Origin: JBOHDX01 sp050700835
GTDB lineage: Bacteria > Actinomycetota > Actinomycetes > Propionibacteriales > Nocardioidaceae
Length of the DNA stretch: 62,351 nucleotides
Reading direction: 5' to 3'
Assembly (NCBI GenBank): GCA_050700835.1
Contig: JBOHDX010000008.1
Span: 1-62,351 of the forward strand
Made by a program: the position numbers and the translations under genes. Shown here one piece after another: positions 9,113 through 17,932 of the stretch. Below the pieces are notes generated by a model. The model saw only the letters and a list, made by a program, of their open reading frames with translations. It searched no databases and was not told the DNA's origin. The first letter of the stretch is position 1. Every line of letters begins with the position of its first letter.

Positions 9113-9179
9113 CTCCGCAATTGCGGGATAGTGGCTCGGTCCCGGGCCGGATCTCAGCCACTTTCCCGCACTTGCGGAG
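9113..9179. repeat. Intergenic palindromic repeat, copy A
   Basis: Two 24-nt arms (9113-9136 and 9156-9179) are inverted and match at 22 of 24 positions around a 19-nt loop. The arm core reads GCGGGA(T/A)AGTGGCT, preceded by CCGCAA(T/G)T. A second copy with the same core lies at 50815-50880. The arrangement is that of a REP-like or small transposon-derived palindrome. It lies 28 nt downstream of the HAD gene and could also act as a terminator. Confidence 0.8.
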
Positions 9180-9183
9180 GAGA

Positions 9184-9206
9184 CGGCGGGGTGTCGAACC
9201 CCGCCG
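9184..9206 (+). terminator. Perfect 9-bp GC hairpin
   Basis: CGGCGGGGT and ACCCCGCCG pair perfectly around a 5-nt loop (GTCGA), about 100 nt after the HAD gene stop. No U tract follows, as is common for actinobacterial terminators. It separates the HAD gene from the probable RNA locus downstream. Confidence 0.45.
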
Positions 9207-9284
9207 CCGACGTCGGCGTGGGCCCCGGGACCGGACGATCACGGTGTCCTCATTTGACGGCAACCCTTCCCACGGCCGCTCACG

Positions 9285-9470
9285 CGGCGTACAAAGGGGG
9301 TGACACAACTCCAGACCAGCACACCGGCCAGGCACCCACGCGGCGATCCACCCTTCCTACAGGGCAGTCGACTCGGGAGCTTGCTCCCGTACGACGATGA
9401 CAGACGCACGCCTGGTAACCAGGTCCGATGTGCAGGCGAACGGCGCCATCCACGCGATGGCGCTGTTCGC
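9285..9470 (+). ncRNA. Candidate Ms1/scr3559-like (6S-like) RNA locus
   Basis: The 467-nt gap between the HAD gene and the convergent Fic-like gene holds no credible protein. In mycobacteria (Rv3661-MTS2823-Rv3662c) and Streptomyces (scr3559 beside SCO3558/SCO3559) the same two genes flank an abundant 6S-like RNA, as I recall. The stretch here is rich in local pairing: a stem-loop at 9374-9389 (CGGGAG/CTCCCG) with outer GTCG/CGAC pairs, a CCTGGTAACCAGG palindrome at 9411-9423, and a very strong 15-bp hairpin at 9436-9470. Strand and 5' end are inferred from synteny. I could not find a convincing -10/-35 pair (TTGACG at 9254 lacks a good -10). Confidence 0.45.
9436..9470 (+). terminator. Strong 15-bp hairpin, possible 3' end of the 6S-like RNA
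   Basis: Arms GCGAACGGCGCCATC and GATGGCGCTGTTCGC pair at 14 of 15 positions around CACGC. It is the strongest stem in the gap and a good candidate for the RNA 3' hairpin. It has no U tract. It could also terminate the convergent Fic-like gene. Confidence 0.5.
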
Positions 9471-9551
9471 ATGGTCGGCCCGGCGCCCCGGCCGCCGCCA
9501 GCCGCCGAGCCCAGCCAGCTGCAACCGAGCCGCCGCACCCGGTCGGCTGTC

Positions 9552-10280
9552 TCAGCCGGCGAACTCAGCCGCGACCGCCACACCCTCGGTGTAGGCCGCC
9601 GCCGCGTGCAGCAGCCAGTGCGTCACACCCGCGTTGGTGCCACCGCGATAGGCGTCCAGCGCCGCTCTGTACGCCGGCTCGAGCCGCCAGTGCCCGGCCT
9701 CCGGAACAGTCACCGAGGCCGGATCCACGCCTCGCGCCACCATCACGACGCGTTCGGCCGCACGCGCGAGGACGCCGTCAAAGGCGCCAAAGGCCGCCGC
9801 GGTCGCCACTTCCGCGTGGACGATCGCCGCCACCACGAGCGCCGGCGCCTCGGTCGGTACGGCCAGCGACACCGCCAAGGCGTGCAGCCTCGCCGCCCCG
9901 CCGGGTTCCACCGGCCGGCCCAGGTCTGTCTCGGGCACCACTCCGGTGGCAGCCACCGCGTGCCACCGGGCCAGCGCCTGCAGCGGTGCCGACCTGAACG
10001 TCTGGACGCCGCCGAGCAGCTGGGTCGACAGACGCAGGCACCCGGCAGCAACCGGGTCGAGCGCGGCGGCCTCGGCGCGGACGGTCGCCGGGTCGAACGG
10101 GCAGCCCTCGAGCGCCGCCGACGCCGCCGCCCCGCGCAGCAATGACTCGGCGGTCACCTCGGGACCTCGACGGCGCAGCCCGCGGTCGCGCAGCAGCGCG
10201 TCGATGGTGTCGCGAGCGGCGGCGAAGGCCGACGGGACACCCTCGGCGCCGGCGGACGCGGCGAACGGGTCGGCGGTCAC
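9552..10280 (-). CDS. Fic-like protein lacking the canonical catalytic motif
   Basis: This 242-aa protein belongs to an actinobacterial family often annotated as oxidoreductase or Fic-like (Rv3662c/SCO3559 position). It is helical, with RGAAASAALEGCPF near residues 48-62, which recalls the Fic N-terminal SS-x-IEG segment. A later segment (AAFGAFDGVLARAAERVVM) lies where Fic proteins carry HPFxDGNGR. The catalytic His and the GNGR anion loop are absent, so AMP transfer is unlikely by the usual route. GTG start at 10280. Function is unknown; Fic ancestry is an inference from residue spacing. Confidence 0.75.
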   Translation of the reverse strand: MTADPFAASAGAEGVPSAFAAARDTIDALLRDRGLRRRGPEVTAESLLRGAAASAALEGCPFDPATVRAEAAALDPVAAGCLRLSTQLLGGVQTFRSAPLQALARWHAVAATGVVPETDLGRPVEPGGAARLHALAVSLAVPTEAPALVVAAIVHAEVATAAAFGAFDGVLARAAERVVMVARGVDPASVTVPEAGHWRLEPAYRAALDAYRGGTNAGVTHWLLHAAAAYTEGVAVAAEFAG

Positions 10281-10289
10281 CGCGCGAGC

Positions 10290-10336
10290 GTACCCAGCGT
10301 GCCTGGGTACCCAGCGTGCCTGCGTACCCAGCGTGG
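10290..10336. repeat. 17-bp tandem repeat, 2.8 copies
   Basis: GTACCCAGCGTGCCTGG/C repeats with a 17-bp period from 10290, the third copy being partial. It sits 10 nt upstream of the Fic-like gene start, where a promoter or 5' leader would lie. It may therefore affect expression, or be neutral slippage. Confidence 0.85.
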
Positions 10337-10426
10337 CCGCGCCCGCCGATCGCTTGGCGCGCGCACCACCGTCGACGGAAGCCCAGCGCGTCCATCACCG
10401 GCCCGCCGACAGGTAGCCTACCGGTG

Positions 10427-11233
10427 ATGGACGACAACCTGCGGGTCTCGCGCGGCCGCACCTTCGGCGACGTCGCCGATGTCTACGCACGGGCCCGCCC
10501 GACCTACCCCGCGGACGCGGCCCGCTGGCTGGTCGGCGACCGCCCGGCGAAGGTGCTCGAGCTGGGTGCAGGCACCGGCAAGCTCACTGCCTCGCTGGTC
10601 GCGCAAGGACATCAGGTCGTCGCCACCGAGCCGTCCGGGCCGATGTTGGCCCAACTCACCGGCAGCCTGAACGTACGCGCGGTGCGATCCGGCGCCGAGC
10701 AGCTCCCGTTCCGCGCCGGCACGTTCGACGTCGTCACCGTCGCGCAGGCGTTCCACTGGTTCGACCACGAGCGGGCCGTGCCCGAGATCGCCCGCGTTTT
10801 GCGACACGGTGGACATCTCGCGCTGGTGTGGAACTTCCGGGACGAGGCCATCCCGTGGATCCGCAAGCTGGGCCAGATCATCGGCTCCGAGCCGCACGGC
10901 GAGGACCTGAATCTCAGCTCCGGTGCGCTGGCGACCGCCAGCCTGTTCGAGCCGGTGCAGACGAAGCATTTCGGTTTCTGGCAGCAGCTGGACCGGCAGG
11001 CACTGCTCGGCATGGTCGAGTCGCGGTCCTACATCGCGGCGCTGACACCGGCCGAGCGGGCCGAGATCCTGTCCCGTGTCGGCGACCTGTACGACGGCTA
11101 CGAACGCGGGCATGACGGGATGCGGATGCGTTACGTCACCGAGTGCTACCGCGCGCAGGTCCGCAAGGACTCCTCGGCCGACGTCGACATCGAGCCTCCC
11201 GGCGGCGGCGACCTGCTGTTCGACTTCCACTGA
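10427..11233 (+). CDS. Class I SAM-dependent methyltransferase
   Basis: This 268-aa methyltransferase has a clear SAM-binding motif I (VLELGAGTGKLT), post-I VVATEPSGPML, motif II FDVVTVAQAFHWF and motif III VLRHGGHLALVWN. It fits the UbiE/type 11 group. The substrate cannot be read from the sequence. ATG at 10427. It is an isolated gene, divergent from the Fic-like gene. Confidence 0.85.
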   Translation: MDDNLRVSRGRTFGDVADVYARARPTYPADAARWLVGDRPAKVLELGAGTGKLTASLVAQGHQVVATEPSGPMLAQLTGSLNVRAVRSGAEQLPFRAGTFDVVTVAQAFHWFDHERAVPEIARVLRHGGHLALVWNFRDEAIPWIRKLGQIIGSEPHGEDLNLSSGALATASLFEPVQTKHFGFWQQLDRQALLGMVESRSYIAALTPAERAEILSRVGDLYDGYERGHDGMRMRYVTECYRAQVRKDSSADVDIEPPGGGDLLFDFH

Positions 11234-11348
11234 CGGCGCACCGCGCCCCACCGAGCCAAGATCCCACGCTGACCCGGTCGTAGCCAGTTGAGCATCGGAT
11301 CCTTGCGTCCGCGGGCGAGGTGACTGGGCGAGTGGTAACGCCGACGCG

Positions 11349-12554
11349 ATGGCCTACCGTGACGGCGTGGAGGCTAGGACGCTCATCGGGATCGGGGTGG
11401 TCGTCGCCGCGCTCCTGCTGCTGGCCCTGTGGGCACGGCGTCATCGCCGCCCCCTCGGCAGCACGTCCGACCGAGCGACGTTCTCCACCTTGCACACGGC
11501 CTCGCTGGCTTCGCCGCCGCTGCGGACCGGACTCAACGCGACGAGCGCGGAGCGGGCCGTACGCCACCTGCGCAGCCTGCTCGGGGCACCCGGCGTCGCC
11601 CTCACCGACACCGCGCGGGTGCTGGCGTGGGACGGCCGCGGTGAGCACCACCGCGACGAGGTGCTGACGCTGGCGGCTCGCGTCGTCGAGACGGGCTCGA
11701 CGCAGGTCTTCGGCTCCGCCGACGTCGACTGCGGCCGAGCGGACTGCGCCCTGCGGTCCGCGGTGGTGTCGTGCCTGGTCGTCGAGGGCAAGGTGCTGGG
11801 CACGGTGGCCCTGCTGGCTCCGACGGCGTCGGCAGGTCTGGTGCGCGCCACCACGGAGGTGGCCCGCTGGGTGTCCGGCCAGCTGGAGCTCGCCGAGCTC
11901 GACAAGTCGCGTACCGCCTTGATGGAGGCCGAGGTGCGGGCATTGCGCGCCCAGATCTCACCTCACTTCATCTACAACTCGTTGACCGCCATCGCGTCGT
12001 TCGTGCGTACCGACCCGGAACGCGCTCGCGAGCTGCTGCTGGAGTTCGCCGACTTCACCCGCTACTCCTTCCGCCGGCACGACGACTTCTCAACGGTGGC
12101 GGAGGAGCTGCGCTCGATCGAGCGCTACCTGATGCTCGAGCAGGCCCGGTTCGGCGACCGTCTCACGGTGACGCTGCGGGTCGCCCCGGAGGTGTTGCCG
12201 GTGCGGGTGCCGTTCCTGTCCATCCAGCCGCTCGTCGAGAACGCGGTGCGGCACGGCATCGAGGGCAAGGACGGCGTCGGCCGGGTGTCGATCTTCGCCG
12301 ACGACGCCCAGACCGAGGCCGTGATCACCGTGGAGGACGACGGCGTCGGTGAGGACCCGGAGCGGGTACGCCGCGCCCTCGCCGGTGACGGGTCGATCGA
12401 CTCCGTGGGCCTCGGCAACGTCGACGAGAGGCTGCGTGCGGTGTTCGGTGACGAGTACGGCCTCGTCGTTGAGACCGCGATCGGCGCGGGCACGAAGGTA
12501 ACCGTGCGCGTACCCAAGTTTGCGCCCGGCCTCACCGGCGGGAGCAGTCGCTGA
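11349..12554 (+). CDS. LytS-type sensor histidine kinase
   Basis: This 401-aa kinase has one N-terminal membrane helix (residues about 10-30), a GAF-like region (about 60-180) containing a Cys pair (C128, C133), then the His_kinase/LytS block QISPHFIYNSL with phospho-acceptor His206. The ATPase domain shows PLVENAVRHGIE, VEDDGVGEDP and SVGLGNVDERL. It is the predicted partner of the LytTR regulator at 15305, although two genes lie between them. The start is uncertain: ATG 11349 or GTG 11367, neither with a ribosome site. By analogy with BtsS/YpdA-type systems it may sense a carboxylate; this is inferred from the symporter downstream. Confidence 0.88.
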   Translation: MAYRDGVEARTLIGIGVVVAALLLLALWARRHRRPLGSTSDRATFSTLHTASLASPPLRTGLNATSAERAVRHLRSLLGAPGVALTDTARVLAWDGRGEHHRDEVLTLAARVVETGSTQVFGSADVDCGRADCALRSAVVSCLVVEGKVLGTVALLAPTASAGLVRATTEVARWVSGQLELAELDKSRTALMEAEVRALRAQISPHFIYNSLTAIASFVRTDPERARELLLEFADFTRYSFRRHDDFSTVAEELRSIERYLMLEQARFGDRLTVTLRVAPEVLPVRVPFLSIQPLVENAVRHGIEGKDGVGRVSIFADDAQTEAVITVEDDGVGEDPERVRRALAGDGSIDSVGLGNVDERLRAVFGDEYGLVVETAIGAGTKVTVRVPKFAPGLTGGSSR

Positions 12555-12564
12555 CGCGACGGTG

Positions 12565-13662
12565 TCAGTGGGACCAGACGAGCCGGGCGACGGCGCCGTT
12601 CGGCCCGCTCGCCCAGCACGAACCGTCCGGGGTGCACGAGACCGCGTCATAGTCGGCCCCGTCGAAGCGGGTCCAGCGGCGCGCACCATTGAACGATACG
12701 TCCGAGCCGTTGGGCCCGACCGCGACGACGGTGTCGGGGCGGCCACGCACCCAGGCGACTCCCGAGCGGTAGCCGGACAGGTTGCCACCGGATGCCCAGT
12801 GGCGACCGTGGCGCACCAAGCGGGCCGACATCTTGACGCCGTTGTCCGGCGCGTTGAAGTCGCCGCCGACCGCCACCCCGTCGTCACGGTCGCGGAACGC
12901 CAGCGAGAACACCCCGCCGGCACCGTCCGGGTTGGCCGGGATCGGCTGGTCGGCAACCGACCAGTGCCGGCCGCCGTCGGCGGAGTGGAAGATGCGGGCC
13001 ACGGAGCCTCCGGACGCCAGCCACGCGTCGCGGCTGCTCGAGGTGACCAGGCAGGTGCCACTGGCGGCGAAGCCGAATTCGCCGTTCGCCGCTGGCGGCA
13101 TGCCCCGACTGGGCAGCACTCGCCAGCTGAGCCCTGCGTCGTTGGTCGCGATGATCCGGAACTTCCCGTTCACCGGGTCGCTCACCGCCAGTCCACGACG
13201 ACCTCCGGGGAAGAAGGCCATGCAGTCGTAGAAGGCGTTGGGGTCGTGGTTGACGAACGCGAGCTTCCACGTCCGGCCGCCGTTGCGGGTGGTGTAGATG
13301 CGCGAGGCGGTCTGCACGCCGATCGCGAGCACGCTGGCGTGCCGGGCGTCACGAGCCTCGACGTCGCGGAACAGCAGTCCGGTGGTGTTCCGCGGCGACA
13401 CGTCCTTCCAGGTCGCTCCACCGTTGGTCGTACGCAGCACGGCGCCGTCGCTGCCACCGACCCAGGCCACCCGGCGGTTGACGGCGTCCAGACCACGGAA
13501 CTGCTGGGTCGACCCGGTCGGGACCGGCATCCACGACGGCGTGCGGTGGTGCCCGTCCCGGTGCGACGCGGACGCGGGCACCGGCGCCAGCACGGCCGCG
13601 GCGCAGGCGAGGCCCGCCAGACCGGCCAGGGTCACGATCAGTTGGGTTCGGGCTCGCCTCAT
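12565..13662 (-). CDS. Secreted YCF48/BNR-type beta-propeller protein
   Basis: This 365-aa exported protein has a Sec signal peptide (residues 1-33, ending PVPASASH) and repeated sialidase/BNR-like blades with Asp/Gly-Gly-Trp signatures: TTNGGATWKDV, TTRNGGRTWKL, TNDAGLSWRVL, SADGGRHWSV. Such YCF48-like propellers are often labelled photosynthesis-related or oxidoreductase; neither applies here. ATG at 13662 with GAGGAGA about 5 nt upstream. It lies on the opposite strand between the kinase and guaB1, interrupting the two-component pair. A surface or ligand-binding role is plausible but unproven. Confidence 0.85.
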   Translation of the reverse strand: MRRARTQLIVTLAGLAGLACAAAVLAPVPASASHRDGHHRTPSWMPVPTGSTQQFRGLDAVNRRVAWVGGSDGAVLRTTNGGATWKDVSPRNTTGLLFRDVEARDARHASVLAIGVQTASRIYTTRNGGRTWKLAFVNHDPNAFYDCMAFFPGGRRGLAVSDPVNGKFRIIATNDAGLSWRVLPSRGMPPAANGEFGFAASGTCLVTSSSRDAWLASGGSVARIFHSADGGRHWSVADQPIPANPDGAGGVFSLAFRDRDDGVAVGGDFNAPDNGVKMSARLVRHGRHWASGGNLSGYRSGVAWVRGRPDTVVAVGPNGSDVSFNGARRWTRFDGADYDAVSCTPDGSCWASGPNGAVARLVWSH

Positions 13663-13844
13663 GGGTTCTCCTCGGCACACCGGTGGATCGGGCTGACCCG
13701 AACCTAGCCGCCAACCGGCGCCGCGCAACCCCCGCAATTGACGGGGCGGGCGACCGGGGCGGGCGACGGGGCCGGCGGCGGGGGCAGGCGACAGGGGCGG
13801 CGGCGGGGACGGCCGCCCCCGGTGGGCCGGTAGGCTCGCCCGAC

Positions 13845-15302
13845 GTGCGATTCCTTCACGACCACGTGCCACAGACCGACCTGACGTACCACGACGTCTT
13901 CATGGTTCCGTCGTGTTCCGACGTGGTCTCACGGTTCGACGTCGACCTCACCACGGTCGACGGGGTGGGCACCACGATCCCGTTGGTGGCGGCGAACATG
14001 ACCGCGGTCTCGGGCCGTCGGATGGCCGAGACGATGGCCCGGCGCGGAGGGATCGCGATCATCCCGCAGGACATCCCGCTGGACGTCGTCGCCGAGGCGG
14101 TACGCCGGGTCAAATCGTCGCACCCGGTCTACGAGACACCGATTACCGTGGCTCCGGACACGACGGTCGGCGAAGCCATGACGCTGATTCCCAAGCGCGC
14201 GCACGGCGCGGTGGTCGTCGTTCGCGACGGCGTGCCGCTGGGTGTGGTGACCGAGCGGGACGGGGCGGAGGTCGACAGGTTCGCCCAGGTCCACGAGATC
14301 ATGACCAAGGACGTCGCGACGTTGCCGTCCGGGTTGTCAGCGGAGGCGATGTTCGCGCACTTGGCCGAGCACCACCTCGCGATGGCGCCGGTCGTCGACG
14401 GCTCCACCCTCGCCGGTGTCGTCACCCGCACCGGTGCGCTCCGGTCGACCCTCTACCGGCCCGCGCTCGACCCCCGCGGTCGGCTGCTGATCGGCGCCGC
14501 CATCGGCATCAACGGCGACGTCGCCGGCAAGGCGGCCGCTCTGCTCGACCTCGACGTCGACGTGCTCGTCGTCGACACCGCACACGGGCACCAGGACAAG
14601 ATGATCGACGCCGTGGCCGTCGTATCCGCCGCCCGCGACGCACGCGCCGACGCCAGCGGGCACCGGGTCCCCGTGGCCGCGGGCAACGTCGTGTCCGAGC
14701 GCGGTGCGACCGATCTCGTCGCAGCCGGCGCCGACATCGTCAAGGTCGGCGTCGGCCCTGGGGCGATGTGCACGACCCGGATCATGACCGGCGTCGGGCG
14801 TCCGCAGTTCTCCGCCGTGCTGGACTGTGCCGCCGCGGCGCGCAGCGCAGGCGCCCACGTGTGGGCCGACGGCGGTGTCCGCTACCCACGTGACGTGGCC
14901 TTGGCCCTGGCCGCGGGGGCGGCCAGCGTCATGGTCGGCTCCTGGTTCGCGGGCACGTACGAGAGTCCGGGCGCCTTGATGCGCGACTCGGACGGCCGGC
15001 CCTTCAAGGAGTCCTTCGGCATGGCCTCGGCCCGCGCCGTGTCCAACCGCACCCGCGACGCGGCCGGTTTCGAGCGCGCCAGGATGGCGTTGTTCGAGGA
15101 GGGGATCTCGTCGGCACGGATGTACCTCGCTCCGGATCGGCCAGGTGTGGAGGATCTGATCGACCAGATCATCGCGGGTGTCAGAAGCAGCGCGACGTAC
15201 GCCGGTGCCCGTACCCTTGAGCAGCTTCACGAGAACGCCGTCGTCGGCTGTCAGAGCAGTGCGGGTTACGACGAGGGACGTCCGTTGCACACGAGCTGGT
15301 GA
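13845..15302 (+). CDS. guaB1: GuaB1-family IMP dehydrogenase/GMP reductase with CBS pair
   Basis: This 485-aa IMPDH/GMPR-superfamily protein has the order (beta/alpha)8 barrel start, two CBS domains (about residues 95-210, with GVVTERDG and GVVTRTGAL), then the rest of the barrel with DTAHGHQ and the catalytic-cysteine loop GVGPGAMCTTR. It belongs to the actinobacterial GuaB1 group, for which mycobacterial members have been shown to be GMP reductases rather than IMP dehydrogenases. That activity, converting GMP to IMP, is therefore the better call. GTG at 13845. Its stop is 2 nt from the LytTR regulator start, so the two are probably co-transcribed. Confidence 0.9.
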   Translation: MRFLHDHVPQTDLTYHDVFMVPSCSDVVSRFDVDLTTVDGVGTTIPLVAANMTAVSGRRMAETMARRGGIAIIPQDIPLDVVAEAVRRVKSSHPVYETPITVAPDTTVGEAMTLIPKRAHGAVVVVRDGVPLGVVTERDGAEVDRFAQVHEIMTKDVATLPSGLSAEAMFAHLAEHHLAMAPVVDGSTLAGVVTRTGALRSTLYRPALDPRGRLLIGAAIGINGDVAGKAAALLDLDVDVLVVDTAHGHQDKMIDAVAVVSAARDARADASGHRVPVAAGNVVSERGATDLVAAGADIVKVGVGPGAMCTTRIMTGVGRPQFSAVLDCAAAARSAGAHVWADGGVRYPRDVALALAAGAASVMVGSWFAGTYESPGALMRDSDGRPFKESFGMASARAVSNRTRDAAGFERARMALFEEGISSARMYLAPDRPGVEDLIDQIIAGVRSSATYAGARTLEQLHENAVVGCQSSAGYDEGRPLHTSW

Positions 15303-15304
15303 TC

Positions 15305-16051
15305 ATGACCGGGTTGCGCATCCTCGTCGTCGACGACGAGCAGCCGGCCCTCGACGAGTTGGCGTTCCTGCTCGACCAGGACGACCGTGTCGCAACGGTG
15401 ACAACTGTGGCGTCGGGCGCGCAGGCTCTGCGTGAGCTCGAGGCCGGCGACGTGGACGGTGTGTTCCTCGACATCGCGATGCCGGGCTTGTCCGGGCTCG
15501 ACGTCGCCCGGGTGCTGACGCGTTTCCGCACCCCGCCCAGGATCGTCTTCATCACCGCGCACGAGGACCACGCGATCGAGGCCTTCACCCTCAACGCCGT
15601 CGACTACTTGCTGAAACCGGTGCGTGCCGAGCGCCTGCGCGAAGCGGTGCGCCGGCTCGTGGACCCCCTCGATCCGATCCCTCCCGCCGGCGACGAGATG
15701 ATCCCCGTCGAGCTGGCGGGGGTGACGCGTTTCGTGTCACGGCGCGACGTGCGCTATGTCGAGGCGCACGGCGACTATGCGCGGCTGCACACCGGCAGCG
15801 AGCAGCATCTGGTCAGGGTGCCGCTGACCGCGCTCGCCGAGCAATGGGCCGAGGCGGGGTTCCTCCGCATCCATCGCAGCCTGCTCGTCGCGACGTCGCA
15901 CGTGCGGGAGGTCCGGGTCGACGACGGCCGCTGCACAGTTGTCGTCGCTCTCGACGGCTCCGACACCGAGCTGGGGGTGGCGCGCCGACACACGCGCGAG
16001 CTGCGCGACGTACTCGTGCGCAACGCCCGACCGCACGGTCGGCAGCCGTGA
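15305..16051 (+). CDS. LytTR-family response regulator
   Basis: This 248-aa regulator has an N-terminal receiver domain (acid pocket DDE at 10-12, phospho-acceptor Asp56 in VFLDIAMPG, Lys in LLKPV near 103) and a C-terminal LytTR DNA-binding domain (VRYVEAHGDYARLHTG, FLRIHRSLLVATSHV). ATG 15305 was chosen; a GTG at 15299 would overlap the guaB1 stop as GTGA. It is followed after 7 nt by the symporter accessory gene, which makes the transporter operon its likely target. The cognate kinase is most likely the LytS protein at 11349. Confidence 0.9.
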   Translation: MTGLRILVVDDEQPALDELAFLLDQDDRVATVTTVASGAQALRELEAGDVDGVFLDIAMPGLSGLDVARVLTRFRTPPRIVFITAHEDHAIEAFTLNAVDYLLKPVRAERLREAVRRLVDPLDPIPPAGDEMIPVELAGVTRFVSRRDVRYVEAHGDYARLHTGSEQHLVRVPLTALAEQWAEAGFLRIHRSLLVATSHVREVRVDDGRCTVVVALDGSDTELGVARRHTRELRDVLVRNARPHGRQP

Positions 16052-16058
16052 GCCGGCA

Positions 16059-16433
16059 GTGAGCACCGAGCCCAGGGACAGGGTCCGGATCACGAGCCCG
16101 CGGGCAACGGCGCGTCGGCCTGCGCCACGCCCGGTCCGGGAGGAGATCGATGCGCAGACGGCGGTCGGCGAGTTGTACGTCAGGTCGTTGATGCGCTCGC
16201 AGCTGCGGCTCGCGATCGGTGTGCTGGGCACGATCGTGCTGTGCCTCGGCAGCCTTCCGCTGTTGTTCTTCGTGCTGCCGCAGCTGCGCGACCTGCACGT
16301 GCTGGGCATCCCGCTCAACTGGCTGGTGCTCGGGTTCCTGGTCTACCCGTTCCTACTTCTGCTGGGGTGGTTCTTCGTGCGGCAGACCGAGCGCACCGAG
16401 CGGGAGTTCGCCGACCTCGTGGATCACCCGTGA
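16059..16433 (+). CDS. Small DUF485-like membrane protein
   Basis: This 124-aa protein has a polar, arginine-rich N-terminus and two membrane helices (about 55-80 and 88-112). In actinobacteria a protein of this size and topology, usually called DUF485, precedes cation/acetate symporters. Here it overlaps the symporter start by 4 nt (GTGA), so the two are translationally coupled. GTG at 16059. A role as a symporter subunit or chaperone is inferred from this fixed linkage. Confidence 0.78.
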   Translation: MSTEPRDRVRITSPRATARRPAPRPVREEIDAQTAVGELYVRSLMRSQLRLAIGVLGTIVLCLGSLPLLFFVLPQLRDLHVLGIPLNWLVLGFLVYPFLLLLGWFFVRQTERTEREFADLVDHP

Positions 16434-17932
16434 CTGCGGCGTACGGCTGGGCGGCGGTCGTCCTGGTGTCGGTGGCGACCTTGGCGATCGGTACGTTCGG
16501 ACTGCGCTTCAGCCGGACCACCAGCGACTTCTACGTCGCGTCGAGGTCCGTCGGTCCGTTCACGAACGCGACCGCGATCGGCGGCGAGTACCTCTCGGCG
16601 GCGTCGTTCCTCGGTGTCGCCGGACTGGTCCTCGCCTATGGCGCGGACATGCTGTGGTTCGGGGTCGGATGGACGGCCGGCTATCTGGTGCTGCTGGTGC
16701 TGGTGGCGGCACCGCTGCGGCGATCCGGCGCCTACACGATCCCCGACTTCGCCGAGGTCCGGCTCGAGTCGCTGCCGGTACGCCGGCTGTCCACCGTGCT
16801 GGTCGCCGTGATCGGGTGGCTCTACCTGCTGCCGCAGTTCCAGGGCGCCGGTCTGACCCTGCGGACCGTCACCGGGGCGCCGGGGTGGCTCGGGGGGGTG
16901 CTGGTCGCCGGCATCGTCCTGGTCAACGTGCTGGCCGGGGGCATGCGCAGCATCACGTTCGTGCAGGCCTTCCAGTACTGGATGAAGCTCACCGCGCTGC
17001 TGGTCCCGTTGGTCTTCCTGCTGCTCGCGGTGCGCGGGCGAAGCAGTACCCCCGCACCGATCGACTGGGTGGCGCCGCTCAGCAACGGGGACAGCCACGC
17101 GTTGTACAAGACGTACTCGCTGATCATCGCGACGTTCCTGGGCACGATGGGTCTGCCGCACGTGCTGGTCCGCTTCTACACCAACCCGGACGGTCGCGCC
17201 GCGCGGCGAACGACGTTGGTGGTGCTCGGGCTGCTCAGCACCTTCTACCTGCTCCCCACGGCGTACGGAGTCCTGGCGAGGTTGTACGCAAGCAACCTCG
17301 CCGGCCCCCACATGTTCGACAGCGCGGTGCTGTCACTGCCAGGGCGGCTGATCGGTGGCGACGCCGGCTCGCTGCTCACGGCGCTGGTGACTGCGGGCGC
17401 GTTCGCGGCGTTCCTGTCCACGTCCTCCGGCCTGACCGTCTCGGTGGCAGGCGTACTCGCACAGGACGTCCTCAGCCGACGGTTCCGTCCCATCCCGTCG
17501 TTCCGCATCGCGGCCGTGGCAGCGGTGCTGGTACCGGTGATCCTGGCGATCTCGACCCAGCCACTCGGCGTCGCCGACACGGTCAGCATGGCGTTCGCAG
17601 TGGCCGCCTCGACGTTCTGCCCGCTGCTGGTGCTCGGAGTGTGGTGGCCGCGCCTGACCGACGTGGGCGCAGCGCTTGGGCTGCTGGCGGGGGGCATCTC
17701 GTCCGGCGGCGCCGTCATCGCCACCGTCGCCGACCCCAACCGCAGCGGCTGGGTCTGGGTGGCCCTTGCCCAACCGGCCGCCTGGACGGTGCCGTTGGGC
17801 TTCGGCGCCATGATCGTCGGCTCACTGGCCACGTCCCGGCGCATCGCGCCGAACGTGACGCGGACGATGGTGCGGCTGCACACGCCCGAGCAGGTGGACG
17901 TCGACCGCGGCAGCTGGCAGCCAGCATCCTGA
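16430..17932 (+). CDS. Sodium/solute symporter (cation:acetate symporter-like)
   Basis: This 500-aa SSS-family transporter has about 13 hydrophobic segments. Family signatures include SDFYVASRSVGPFTNATAI, the GGEYLSAASFLG segment, FVQAFQYWMKL and AAFLSTSSGLTVSVAG. Its closest architecture is ActP/MctC-type uptake of acetate, pyruvate or other monocarboxylates. GTG start at 16430, coupled to the DUF485-like gene. With the LytS/LytTR pair, SatP and Acs nearby, it forms a carboxylate uptake and activation set. The exact substrate is not determinable from sequence. Confidence 0.88.
   Translation: MTAAYGWAAVVLVSVATLAIGTFGLRFSRTTSDFYVASRSVGPFTNATAIGGEYLSAASFLGVAGLVLAYGADMLWFGVGWTAGYLVLLVLVAAPLRRSGAYTIPDFAEVRLESLPVRRLSTVLVAVIGWLYLLPQFQGAGLTLRTVTGAPGWLGGVLVAGIVLVNVLAGGMRSITFVQAFQYWMKLTALLVPLVFLLLAVRGRSSTPAPIDWVAPLSNGDSHALYKTYSLIIATFLGTMGLPHVLVRFYTNPDGRAARRTTLVVLGLLSTFYLLPTAYGVLARLYASNLAGPHMFDSAVLSLPGRLIGGDAGSLLTALVTAGAFAAFLSTSSGLTVSVAGVLAQDVLSRRFRPIPSFRIAAVAAVLVPVILAISTQPLGVADTVSMAFAVAASTFCPLLVLGVWWPRLTDVGAALGLLAGGISSGGAVIATVADPNRSGWVWVALAQPAAWTVPLGFGAMIVGSLATSRRIAPNVTRTMVRLHTPEQVDVDRGSWQPAS

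Noticed and set aside
12565..13662. Photosystem II assembly factor or sialidase
   Set aside because: Only generic BNR/YCF48 blades are present; no catalytic sialidase residues were found and there is no photosynthetic context.
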